Assembly: GCA_910584435.1 (NCBI GenBank)
Contig: CAJUAP010000016.1
Location: forward strand, 6,802-70,801
DNA from: an uncultured Acetatifactor sp.
GTDB lineage: Bacteria > Bacillota > Clostridia > Lachnospirales > Lachnospiraceae
Length of the DNA stretch: 64,000 nt
Direction: 5' to 3'
Notes under the pieces: generated by a model
What the model saw: the letters and a program-made list of their open reading frames with translations, nothing else
Databases searched by the model: none
Told to the model about the DNA's origin: nothing
Shown here: in pieces, positions 24,579-32,591 of the stretch
How positions within the stretch are numbered: position 1 is the stretch's first letter
Layout of the letters: every line of letters starts with the position of its first letter
Made by a program: the position numbers and the translations under genes

Positions 24579-26696
24579 TCACACTTCAAATGTCAGTTCA
24601 CCATAAGAAGGTACCGGCCACACTGCCTTATCCACCATCATTTCCAACTCATCTATCGGCGTCCGCAGCGCTTCCATAGCACCCTTCACCACGTCTTTAT
24701 AATAGAATGCCTTTTCCTTCATATCCTCTATGGTTTCTGCCTGGGCAGACACTTTCTCCAATCCAGACTGCGCCTCCCTGGCCGCCGCCAGCTTTGTATT
24801 CACGTCCAGGAGCAGAGCGGTCTGAACCGAAGCATCCACACCTGCCCCCTTCACGGCAATTACCGCATCTGCCAGGAATTTGGCATATTTCACTACCGCA
24901 GGAATATATTTCTTGCCTGCCATATTTATCATGGTAAGGGCCTCAATATGAAGGGTCTTGGCATAAATTTCATAGATAATTTCCTTCCTGGATTTCAGTT
25001 CAACCTCCGTAAAAATGCCGAACTTCTCAAACAGTCTCACTGCCTTCTCGGTTGTCAGTGTCTCCGCTGCATCCACCATAGACTTAATATTGGGAAGCCC
25101 GCGCCTTTCGGCTTCTATCACCCACTCATCGGAATAACCATCCCCGTTAAAAATGATTCTCTGATGCTTCGTCATATACTCCTTAATCAGGTCATGCACA
25201 GCCAGTTCAAAATCCTCTGCCTTCTCCAGAATATCCGCCGCTTCACAGAACGCCTCCGCCACAATTGCATTCAATGTGGTGTTAGGACTGGCAATGGAAT
25301 CCGAACTGCCCACCATCCGGAATTCAAATTTATTGCCGGTGAAAGCAAACGGCGATGTCCTGTTCCGGTCCGTGGCATCCTTCTCCAGGTCAGGCAGCGT
25401 GGACACACCCGTTTCCAGCTTGCCTCCCTCCAGACAATGCGCAGCCTCGCCTGTCTCCACCAGCTGCTTCACCACATCTTCCAGCTGTTCTCCAAGGAAT
25501 ACGGAGATAATGGCCGGAGGCGCCTCATTTGCCCCTAATCTGTGATCATTCCCCACATCGGAAGCGCTCTGACGGAGCAGATCCGCATGGGTGTCCACTG
25601 CCTTCAATATGCATGCCAATACCAGCAGGAACTGGATATTTGCATTGGGCGTATCGCCCGGATCCAGCAGATTCACCCCATTGTCAGTGCCCAGGGACCA
25701 GTTATTATGCTTGCCGGAACCGTTCACTCCTGCAAAGGGCTTCTCATGCAGCAGACAGGTCATACCATGCCGTCCTGCAACCTTTTTCATCGTTTCCATC
25801 ACCAATTGGTTATGATCCACTGCAATGTTGGCAGACTCATATACCGGTGCCAGTTCGTGCTGTGCAGGCGCAACCTCATTGTGCTGCGTCCTTGCAGTCA
25901 CGCCCAGCTTCCACAGCTCCACATTCAAATCCTTCATATAAGCGCCCACTCTCTCCCGAATGGTGCCGAAATAATGATCTTCCAATTCCTGGCCCTTGGG
26001 AGCCGGTGCTCCGAATAATGTACGGCCTGCAAATATCAGGTCCTCGCGCTGTAAGTATCTCTCCCTGTCCATCAGGAAGTATTCCTGCTCCGCCCCCACG
26101 CTTGCCACCACCTTCGCTGCCTCCGTATTGCCAAACAGACGGACAATACGGAGTGCCTGTTCACTGATGGCCTCCATAGAACGCAGTAAAGGTGTCTTCT
26201 TATCCAATGCTTCTCCCGTATAGGAACAAAATGCAGTGGGAATACACAGAATCACCCCCGTTGCATCCTCTTTCAGAAATGCGGGAGAAGTAATATCCCA
26301 TGCCGTATATCCCCTGGCCTCGAAAGTAGCCCTCAGGCCGCCGGAAGGAAAGGATGAGGCATCCGGTTCCCCTTTGATTAATTCCTTACCGGAGAATTCC
26401 ATAATCATCTTGCCATCTTCATCAGGATGTGTCACAAAAGCATCATGTTTCTCCGCAGTGATGCCGGTCAATGGCTGAAACCAATGTGTATAATGCGTTG
26501 CGCCGTTCTCCACAGCCCAATCCTTCATTGCTTTGGCAATAACGTCAGCGGCAGCCAGAGACAGCTCCCCGCCATATTCCATCACCTGCCTTACCTCCTT
26601 ATATACACTCTTCGGCAGCCTCTCCTTCATCTTACCGAAAGTGAATACTTTGCTGGCAAAGATTTCTTCCACATTCAGGTTCAATCCCTCACTCAT
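24579..26696 (-). CDS. glnN: Glutamine synthetase type III (GlnN)
   Basis: 705 residues, the length of type III glutamine synthetases. Signature segments: 'GLRATFEARGYTAWD', 'SVGAEQEYFLMD' , 'NEVAPAQHELAPVYE', 'KPFAGVNGSGKHNNWS' and 'RNRTSPFAFTGNKFEFR' carry the metal, glutamate and ATP sites. Makes glutamine from glutamate, ammonia and ATP. AAGGATG ribosome site before the ATG at 26696. A tRNA-Gln gene lies just downstream, an appealing but probably coincidental neighbour. Confidence 0.95.
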   Translation of the reverse strand: MSEGLNLNVEEIFASKVFTFGKMKERLPKSVYKEVRQVMEYGGELSLAAADVIAKAMKDWAVENGATHYTHWFQPLTGITAEKHDAFVTHPDEDGKMIMEFSGKELIKGEPDASSFPSGGLRATFEARGYTAWDITSPAFLKEDATGVILCIPTAFCSYTGEALDKKTPLLRSMEAISEQALRIVRLFGNTEAAKVVASVGAEQEYFLMDRERYLQREDLIFAGRTLFGAPAPKGQELEDHYFGTIRERVGAYMKDLNVELWKLGVTARTQHNEVAPAQHELAPVYESANIAVDHNQLVMETMKKVAGRHGMTCLLHEKPFAGVNGSGKHNNWSLGTDNGVNLLDPGDTPNANIQFLLVLACILKAVDTHADLLRQSASDVGNDHRLGANEAPPAIISVFLGEQLEDVVKQLVETGEAAHCLEGGKLETGVSTLPDLEKDATDRNRTSPFAFTGNKFEFRMVGSSDSIASPNTTLNAIVAEAFCEAADILEKAEDFELAVHDLIKEYMTKHQRIIFNGDGYSDEWVIEAERRGLPNIKSMVDAAETLTTEKAVRLFEKFGIFTEVELKSRKEIIYEIYAKTLHIEALTMINMAGKKYIPAVVKYAKFLADAVIAVKGAGVDASVQTALLLDVNTKLAAAREAQSGLEKVSAQAETIEDMKEKAFYYKDVVKGAMEALRTPIDELEMMVDKAVWPVPSYGELTFEV

Positions 26697-26742
26697 TTTC
26701 TCATCCTTTTCCTTTCCTGCATCCGCCGGCGGCAGCAATAAT

Positions 26743-26771
26743 ACTCTATACCATACTCTATTTTACGTCAA
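26743..26771 (-). promoter_or_regulatory. Probable glnN promoter
   Basis: TTGACG (26766-26771), 17-base spacer, TAGAGT (26743-26748) reading on the minus strand, about 50 bases before the glnN start. Confidence 0.45.
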
Positions 26772-26798
26772 AATGCAATACATAAATACATTTTTCCA

Positions 26799-27773
26799 CT
26801 AATTCTGCATTTTAATCTGCTCCCCTTCTATCAGCGGATAACATACCGGTGCAGAACCATCCAGATTTTCCCTGTACATATCCACCGCCGTAATCTGGTG
26901 GTTCTCATACGTGGTATAATAATAGATTCCCTTATCGGTATTGCAGCAGGATGTGTAAATGGTAATCTCATACTTTCCCTCTCCCACTTTACAGCACCCT
27001 CTCTGCTGCTCCACAGACCCCAGAATATGAAAAAACTGGCTGATACTCTCTGACTCCGAATCCCCGGATACAGAATTCATCTTTACAAAAGCCGCTCTGA
27101 CAAAACGGGACTGGGAAGATAAATCTCCCGGAAGCCCCAGCGCCCCCATGCCGCGGCTGTAAGTATGCAGCGGCAGCTTCTCCGAGAAATGATTCTGCGG
27201 CTCTTCCGGGGACAGATTCATATAATTGTTCAGCTGGAACATCTGCTCATCAAAAGGCGGATTGTTCGCCAGCACGCCGGCCGGATTATCATAGATCAAA
27301 AGCCCTTCTCTGACAGACTCCACCGTGATTGCCTCCCTGCAGTCCGCAATGATCCAATGAAGCTGGGCAGCAGGCAGTTTTTCACTGAAGCACTCATCCG
27401 TCAGATTCATTCCTGCCAACAATACCTTAGCCTCTTTCACCGTAGCGCACTGCCCCAATATCCATGGAATCAATTCAAAAGCAGCCACATTGTTCTCTCC
27501 ATTGACTACCTTCCTATAATATGCATTGCCAACGAAATTCAGACCCGCCATGCCAAGTCCTTTTTCATTTACCGCATCATAATACAGCGGACAGCCTTCC
27601 TCCATATGCGCCATACCAATCATAGCATAATGGCATTCCATATTTCCCACATTGCGAAAACGGAACACATACTTCCGCGGTGTTACTACAACTTCTTCGC
27701 CATAGGAAAAGTCATAATCCAGAGTACGTCCAAAATAGAAATCTTTTGTATGATAAGTTGCTGCCGTACACAT
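26799..27773 (-). CDS. bsh: Bile salt hydrolase / choloylglycine hydrolase family enzyme
   Basis: 324 residues, Ntn-hydrolase. The new N-terminus after Met removal is Cys 2 (MCTAATY), with Arg/Asp in FGRTLDYDFS, Asn in GMAGLNF, Asn in LANNPPFD and Arg in SRFVRAAF, matching the C2/R/D/N/N/R active-site set of bile salt hydrolases. The same fold also holds penicillin V acylases; the Asn-Asn-Pro-Pro segment and gut context favour bile salts. Cytoplasmic, no signal peptide. Its stop lies 100 bases before glnN. Confidence 0.88.
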   Translation of the reverse strand: MCTAATYHTKDFYFGRTLDYDFSYGEEVVVTPRKYVFRFRNVGNMECHYAMIGMAHMEEGCPLYYDAVNEKGLGMAGLNFVGNAYYRKVVNGENNVAAFELIPWILGQCATVKEAKVLLAGMNLTDECFSEKLPAAQLHWIIADCREAITVESVREGLLIYDNPAGVLANNPPFDEQMFQLNNYMNLSPEEPQNHFSEKLPLHTYSRGMGALGLPGDLSSQSRFVRAAFVKMNSVSGDSESESISQFFHILGSVEQQRGCCKVGEGKYEITIYTSCCNTDKGIYYYTTYENHQITAVDMYRENLDGSAPVCYPLIEGEQIKMQN

Positions 27774-27810
27774 GCGAAATACCTCCTATCTATCATGATT
27801 ATATTATTCG

Positions 27811-27840
27811 CAACAGTTCAGACAGGTCATTGAACTGTTA
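27811..27840. repeat. Dispersed palindrome (AACAGTTCAG family)
   Basis: CAACAGTTCAG, ACAGGTCA, TTGAACTGTTA; lies between the bile salt hydrolase gene and the ferredoxin-type gene. Confidence 0.85.
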
Positions 27841-27904
27841 CTATTATTCTGCCGCATCTTTGGCCTGCTATTCCCAAAGCGTTATTATACCTGTTTCCGT
27901 CATT

Positions 27905-28774
27905 TTATTCCCCGTTCTGCAAATGGGTCTCCTGCGGCTTTTCCGATGGCTGCCGGTGATAATGCAGACATTTTTCCGGGCAGACTTCTATGCACCTGCC
28001 GCAGCGGATGCATTCCGGTGAACAGGAAATTTCACTGACTGAAAGGTCTACCGGACAGGCTCTCTGACATGCGCCGCAGGAGATGCACCGCTCCTGCTCC
28101 CAGTGAACCTGCACCAGACTGAAGCGGTTAAACCAGCCGTACACAGCCCCTAAAGGACACAGATATTGGCAAAAGGGTCGGTATACTTTTACGGACAGCA
28201 GCATAAGAAAAAGCAATATACCCAGCTTCCAGAAGAACAGCCCTCCAATCTGGCTTCTCAGCAATTCATTTGTGCCAAGAAGAGGCAATGCACCAAGCAG
28301 AGTGCCGGAGGGACACAAATATTTGCAGAAGGCAGGAACCTTGGCAAAGCCGCCGAACAAGAACATGGAGCCGATGCATACCAGCGAAACCAGAACCAGA
28401 TATTTCCCATATTTTAATATATGATGAAAGGGCAGCTTCTTCCTCTTCCGAAACAGCGGAATCTTATGCAGAAGATCCTGCACCAGTCCAAAAGGACAGA
28501 GAAATCCGCACACAAACCTGCCTAAAGTGCTTCCAAACAGAAAGAAAAAGCCTAATACTGCAAAAGGGATTTCAAACCCCTGCCGATTCAAAAGCGCCTG
28601 AAGCGCCCCTATGGGACAGGAGGCAGCCGCCCCCGGACAGGAATAACAGTTCAACCCAGGCACACAGACATATTTCAAACGCCCCTGATATATTTTCCCT
28701 TGAAGGAATCCATACACATATCCATTTGTAACTATCGTAAAAAGTATCTGAACCCCTAATCGTAATCTCTTCAT
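27905..28774 (-). CDS. Polyferredoxin-type membrane 4Fe-4S protein (NapH/CcoG-like)
   Basis: 289 residues. Five or six membrane helices with repeated CxxxCP turns (CGFLCPFG, CKYLCPSG, CQYLCPLG, CYSCPGAAASCPIG) and two C-terminal ferredoxin clusters (CISCGACQRACP, CIRCGRCIEVCP). Likely passes electrons across or along the membrane to the neighbouring thioredoxin-like system. GGGGAAA ribosome site; the longer frame to 28930 overlaps the CXXC peptide gene out of frame and is spurious. Confidence 0.85.
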   Translation of the reverse strand: MKRLRLGVQILFTIVTNGYVYGFLQGKIYQGRLKYVCVPGLNCYSCPGAAASCPIGALQALLNRQGFEIPFAVLGFFFLFGSTLGRFVCGFLCPFGLVQDLLHKIPLFRKRKKLPFHHILKYGKYLVLVSLVCIGSMFLFGGFAKVPAFCKYLCPSGTLLGALPLLGTNELLRSQIGGLFFWKLGILLFLMLLSVKVYRPFCQYLCPLGAVYGWFNRFSLVQVHWEQERCISCGACQRACPVDLSVSEISCSPECIRCGRCIEVCPEKCLHYHRQPSEKPQETHLQNGE

Positions 28775-28815
28775 AGCTTTCCCCGACTCCGGCCATGTAT
28801 CCGGATATGTTCCTT

Positions 28816-28980
28816 TCAGCCTATCCCGATACATTCCAGGCAAATCATCACTGCTTTTTTCCAGATTACCGCAAACTGCCCTTCCGCGATCCCCATACCA
28901 ATACAGGCGGCTCCCGCAAACAGTCCCCACATCCAGATATACCTTCCTCTATTCCTGCTGCTCTTCTTCCAGAAATCCAT
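28816..28980 (-). CDS. CD1871A-type small CXXC membrane protein
   Basis: 54 residues: basic N-terminus (MDFWKKSSRNRGRY), one hydrophobic helix, and a C-terminal KKAVMICLECIGIG with a CxxC pair. This matches the CD1871A family of tiny clostridial proteins that sit between TlpA-like and membrane ferredoxin genes, exactly as here. It overlaps the TlpA gene by 32 bases in another frame. Probably a membrane dithiol relay. Confidence 0.8.
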   Translation of the reverse strand: MDFWKKSSRNRGRYIWMWGLFAGAACIGMGIAEGQFAVIWKKAVMICLECIGIG

Positions 28981-29560
28981 CTATTTTTTCCTTCCACGCC
29001 GTCTTATCCCTGGCTCCAATCACTACATCCAATACAACCCCATCTTCATTAATGAAAAAAGTAGTCGGAACAGCCCTTACCTCCATCAGCAATGCAAGGT
29101 ACAGTGATTCATTCAAAAGCAGATGAGAGTAATCCGCCTTCGTCTGTTCTATCAGCTTTGCCGCCGCATCCAAATCCTCCTGTGCTGCTCCTTCCTGTAC
29201 ATCACTGATAATTCCAATCAGCTGGAAGTCGCCTTCCTCATACTCATTCGCCAGTTCTCCCAGCTCTGGCATTTCGCGAAGACAGGGATTGCAGTAAGTC
29301 GCCCACACATTCACCATAGTGATTTTTGCATTGCCAAAAATATCGGACGAAACCGCATTTCCCTCCATATCCTTCCCTTCAAAGACAACAGGCTCTGCAG
29401 CTTCCTCCTGGTCGACAGAAGATACACTTTGCCATTCCAAACCTGACATATCATCCCGTCCTTCTTCTATGTCGCGCTTTGCACAGCCGCCTAACATACT
29501 CATTGACAGCAGCACAAATGCCAGACACACCGTCAAACACCCCGTATATCCCTTACGCAA
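28949..29560 (-). CDS. TlpA-like thioredoxin-fold lipoprotein
   Basis: 203 residues from a TTG start with an excellent AGAAGGAGGAG site; this gives a normal signal peptide ending in lipobox SMLGGC. The ATG at 29623, two bases after the U32 gene, adds 21 residues without a ribosome site and makes the signal overlong. Thioredoxin domain with redox pair WATYCNPCLREMPEL, 'GIISDVQEG' and cis-Pro segment 'VRAVPTTFF'. Outer-surface reductase, probably supplied by the downstream CXXC peptide and membrane ferredoxin protein. Confidence 0.85.
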   Translation of the reverse strand: MRKGYTGCLTVCLAFVLLSMSMLGGCAKRDIEEGRDDMSGLEWQSVSSVDQEEAAEPVVFEGKDMEGNAVSSDIFGNAKITMVNVWATYCNPCLREMPELGELANEYEEGDFQLIGIISDVQEGAAQEDLDAAAKLIEQTKADYSHLLLNESLYLALLMEVRAVPTTFFINEDGVVLDVVIGARDKTAWKEKIDGFLEEEQQE

Positions 29561-29625
29561 ACTAACTCCTCCTTCTGCTCCACAGCCAGATTCCCATGCT
29601 GACAACGATTCCTGTTTCTTCATAC

Positions 29626-30906
29626 TTAGAGCGTTTTTTTACACACTTGCCGCAGCAAATCATATTGCTCTGCCTCTTCCGACAGCTTTACCCATAGCGT
29701 CTGCCTGGCATGAGGGCAGCTCTCCACAGCCTCCCCCTCTTCATCATACATAGCTTCTACCACTGCCGGTCTGTTCTCTCCATCCGGCCTCATAATCTCA
29801 ATGGCATCACCCACAGAAAATTTATTGCGCTGCTCAAACCGTGCCAGTCCTTCATGCGGATACCATGCCAGTCTGCCGTCTGCGGATACCTCTTCTATCA
29901 TACCAAGATAAGTATACTCATTCACATAAGTACTGTTGTCATAGATTTGTGCCTCCTGTGAAGGTCTGCCAAAATAGAATCCGGTGGAAAACTGACGGTG
30001 GGTACATTTTGCAATTTCAGCCCTGTACCAATCCATATGCGCAGCATACAGCTCTGGCGAAGTAAAGTAATCATCTATGGCTCTGCGATAGGTTCTGGCT
30101 ACCGTTGCCGCATAGAGAGCGGTCTTCATACGCCCCTCAATCTTCAGGCTGTCAATTCCTGCCTCCACCAGTTCCGGTATATGTTCTATCATACACAAAT
30201 CTTTGGAATTAAACAAAAAAGTCCCTCGTTCATTCTCATACACCGGCAGGTATTCTCCCGGCCTCGTCTCCTCCACCACTGCATATTTCCACCGGCAGGG
30301 ATGTGTACAGGCCCCCTGGTTGGCATCCCGTCCCGTAAAATAATTACTCAGAAGACAGCGCCCTGAATAGGAAATGCACATCGCTCCATGAACAAAACAT
30401 TCCATCTCCATCTCCATCGGAATCCGTTCCCGGATCTCCCGGATTTCCTGCAGGGATAATTCCCTGGCAGCCACCACACGTTTGGCTCCCATCTTCCACC
30501 AGAACAAAAACGTCTGGTAATTGGTATTATTCGCCTGGGTAGAAATATGGATTTCCGCCTGGGGCCAGACCTCCTTTACAACGGCATACATGCCTGGATC
30601 AGAAAGGATCAATCCGTCACAAGGCTCCGGCTCCATCTCCTTAAGTTCTCTGAAATACGCTGCGGCTCCATCCAGATCGTCATTATGAGCTAATATGTTG
30701 GCAGTGACATAAACCTTCACCCCACGGGCATGAGCAAAGGCAATTCCCTCTGCCATTTCTTCTATAGAGAAATTCTTAGCCTTAGCCCTCAGTCCAAACG
30801 CTTCCCCGCCAATATATACTGCATCTGCTCCAAAAATAACCGCTGTCCGCAGTACCTCCAGGCTTCCCGCCGGAACCAGCAGCTCCGGTTTCCTTCTACG
30901 TGTCAT
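29626..30906 (-). CDS. trhP: Peptidase U32-family tRNA hydroxylation protein (TrhP type)
   Basis: 426 residues. U32 signature 'ECFVHGAMCISYSGRCLLSNYFTGRDANQG' with clustered cysteines (one more in CTHPCRW), barrel start 'ELLVPAGSLE', and C-terminal domain. In B. subtilis the U32 pair YrrN/YrrO makes 5-hydroxyuridine at tRNA position 34 and YrrM (TrmR) methylates it; the trmR-like gene sits directly upstream here, supporting this role over collagenase. One U32 gene, not two, is present. ATGA-like coupling is absent but the spacing to the neighbours is short. Confidence 0.86.
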   Translation of the reverse strand: MTRRRKPELLVPAGSLEVLRTAVIFGADAVYIGGEAFGLRAKAKNFSIEEMAEGIAFAHARGVKVYVTANILAHNDDLDGAAAYFRELKEMEPEPCDGLILSDPGMYAVVKEVWPQAEIHISTQANNTNYQTFLFWWKMGAKRVVAARELSLQEIREIRERIPMEMEMECFVHGAMCISYSGRCLLSNYFTGRDANQGACTHPCRWKYAVVEETRPGEYLPVYENERGTFLFNSKDLCMIEHIPELVEAGIDSLKIEGRMKTALYAATVARTYRRAIDDYFTSPELYAAHMDWYRAEIAKCTHRQFSTGFYFGRPSQEAQIYDNSTYVNEYTYLGMIEEVSADGRLAWYPHEGLARFEQRNKFSVGDAIEIMRPDGENRPAVVEAMYDEEGEAVESCPHARQTLWVKLSEEAEQYDLLRQVCKKTL

Positions 30907-31007
30907 GCTGCTACCTCCTGTCCGCTTCTGCAGACATCAATCTATTTTACATGAACCTTCCTGCATTCATTTTATTGTACATGAACTTTTCCTGCATTCA
31001 TTTTCAC

Positions 31008-31036
31008 AACAGTTCAGACAGGCCGCTGAACCGTTA
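31008..31036. repeat. Dispersed palindrome (AACAGTTCAG family)
   Basis: AACAGTTCAG, ACAGGCCG, CTGAACCGTTA; between trhP and trmR, touching the trmR end. Confidence 0.85.
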
Positions 31037-31037
31037 C

Positions 31038-31679
31038 TCATTTTCTTATGGTCAGCGCCACCCCATCTCCCACCGGGAGCACCACTGTCTCCAATGCCCG
31101 GGAATGCTTCAGCTCATAGAGATACTCCCTCATTCTGGTGTGAATTGTACGGTCACGTCTGTTGACGGCAAAGCGGGATTGTATCACTTCACCCTCCTGC
31201 AGCACATTATCCGACACCAGCAGACCGCCCGGCCCTAACAATCTCAACACATCCGGCAGAAAATTCAGATACTGTCCCTTGGCCGCATCCATAAATATCA
31301 AGTCATAGCTGCCATTGAGCCCCTTCAAAATCTCAGCGGCATCTCCTTCTAACAGCGTAATCTGATCCTCTTTCTGCGCACGTTTAAAATTCTCCCTGGC
31401 AATGGGAATCCTTTTCTCATATTTTTCTATTGTAGTAATATGACATCCCCTGGGTCCATATTCACTCATCAGCAACGCAGAAAAGCCGATAGCAGTCCCA
31501 ACCTCCAGAATGCTCTCCGGCTTTGAAAACGCGAGCAGAAACTTCAACAGACTCTGTGTGGCCTTCCGCACAATGGGTACCTGTGTTTCTAACGCATACT
31601 TTTCAATTTCATTCAGAAAGGGGGTATTGCCCCTGTCCAGGGAATCAATATATACTGCCATTCTTTCTTCTACAATCAT
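31038..31679 (-). CDS. trmR: tRNA 5-hydroxyuridine methyltransferase (TrmR/YrrM-like O-methyltransferase)
   Basis: 213 residues, class I SAM methyltransferase of the O-methyltransferase family 3. SAM motif ILEVGTAIGFSALLM, acidic loop TTIEKYEKR, metal-binding DLIFMDAAKG and SDNVLQEG. The neighbour trhP would make ho5U34, which this enzyme converts to mo5U34. Same gene order (mltG-trmR-trhP) as in Bacillus. Confidence 0.88.
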   Translation of the reverse strand: MIVEERMAVYIDSLDRGNTPFLNEIEKYALETQVPIVRKATQSLLKFLLAFSKPESILEVGTAIGFSALLMSEYGPRGCHITTIEKYEKRIPIARENFKRAQKEDQITLLEGDAAEILKGLNGSYDLIFMDAAKGQYLNFLPDVLRLLGPGGLLVSDNVLQEGEVIQSRFAVNRRDRTIHTRMREYLYELKHSRALETVVLPVGDGVALTIRK

Positions 31680-31692
31680 AACATCCCCATTC

Positions 31693-32076
31693 TTACTCTT
31701 CTTCCTCAGGCTTCTCCTGCACCATGGCTGCCATAATATCTTCAGCCGTCATGGACGTATTCAAATCAAACACACCAGGCCCCACTTCCTTCAAATGTTC
31801 AGACAGGTAATATTGTACGGTAAAAAGCTTCGCATCTCTGACAAGCCCATTGCTCTCCAAGAGCGTCCCGATATCCATAGCAGACATATCAGATGTAATC
31901 GTCACCCTCACCGTTCTGGCCCGATCCTCTGAAGTCATTGCAGGCTCCGTAAAAACCCGGTAACCATATTCATAGCAGATTTCAGACCCCCGGTAAATAA
32001 GATATACAACTGCCACCACTGCCACCACCCTGATGACTGCCCCGCATATGGCTCCCACTATACTTGTTGTCTTCAT
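31693..32076 (-). CDS. MltG/YceG-like membrane protein lacking the catalytic domain
   Basis: 127 residues from the ATG at 32076 (a TTG at 32142 is possible; GGAGGT lies at 32086-32091). One membrane helix (about 5-28) and a LysM-like subdomain: 'VRVTITSDMSAMDIGTLLESNGLV', 'VGPGVFDLNTSMTAEDIM', as in the start of endolytic transglycosylase MltG. The transglycosylase domain of about 200 residues is missing, so it is either a natural short homologue or a truncation. Position upstream of trmR equals that of full-length MltG in Bacilli. Confidence 0.7.
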   Translation of the reverse strand: MKTTSIVGAICGAVIRVVAVVAVVYLIYRGSEICYEYGYRVFTEPAMTSEDRARTVRVTITSDMSAMDIGTLLESNGLVRDAKLFTVQYYLSEHLKEVGPGVFDLNTSMTAEDIMAAMVQEKPEEEE

Positions 32077-32134
32077 GCCATTCACCACACCTCCACGCCA
32101 ATTCTTTCCCTCTGCTTCTGCAAAAGAAAACAAA

Positions 32135-32455
32135 TCACTCAAATTGCAGTTCGGCAGTGATCAGTAAATTTAACCGCTGCATTAACCTGCAGAATCCAAG
32201 CTCCGCTGCAAGGAAATCCGCAACGAACGTATTCTCCCGAAAAGTTTCATATTCTTTCTCAAACTTGTCAAGAGTCTCATAATCAATAACAGCGCTTGTC
32301 TGTAATTCATAATTCCGTTTACGATAATCATCCACCTGCGCCTTCAGTTCCGGAAATTGCTTTATCCTCTTACACTCTCTTGCATATGTCTGATATTCTT
32401 CCGTATCCAATATAGCCGAAACAAACGCGGCTCTTGCACTGTCTATGTCGCTCAT
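32135..32455 (-). CDS. YlbF/YmcA-family protein
   Basis: 106 residues, helical, MSDIDSARAAFVSAILDTEEY... then 'FPELKAQVDDYRKRNYELQ'. YlbF, YmcA and YaaT form a complex that steers RNA maturation by RNase Y in B. subtilis; location next to the RNase J gene fits RNA metabolism. Strong AGAGAGGTAATTTAC site before the ATG at 32455. Confidence 0.82.
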   Translation of the reverse strand: MSDIDSARAAFVSAILDTEEYQTYARECKRIKQFPELKAQVDDYRKRNYELQTSAVIDYETLDKFEKEYETFRENTFVADFLAAELGFCRLMQRLNLLITAELQFE

Positions 32456-32523
32456 GTAAATTACCTCTCTGCCCTTACCGGCAGACACTCCTTCATTCCA
32501 TTCACACTACCTGATATACCTCC

Positions 32524-32575
32524 AAGAGGGGGCAACGCCCACCTCTTTGAGGGGGCAACGCCCACCTCTTTGGGC
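32524..32575. repeat. Double hairpin repeat, copy 1
   Basis: Two adjacent stems AAGAGG(G)GGC-AAC-GCCCACCTCTT in tandem between rnj and ylbF. A sister array with AGAGGGGGCGGAGCCCACCT units is at 39657-39710. Could be a processing signal or terminator-like element within operons. Confidence 0.8.
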
Positions 32576-32591
32576 GTCTTAGAAATTCTTC

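Noticed and set aside
24010..26738. Riboswitch or T-box controlling glutamine synthetase
   Set aside because: The leader before glnN is under 60 bases and has no T-box or glutamine-riboswitch-like motif.
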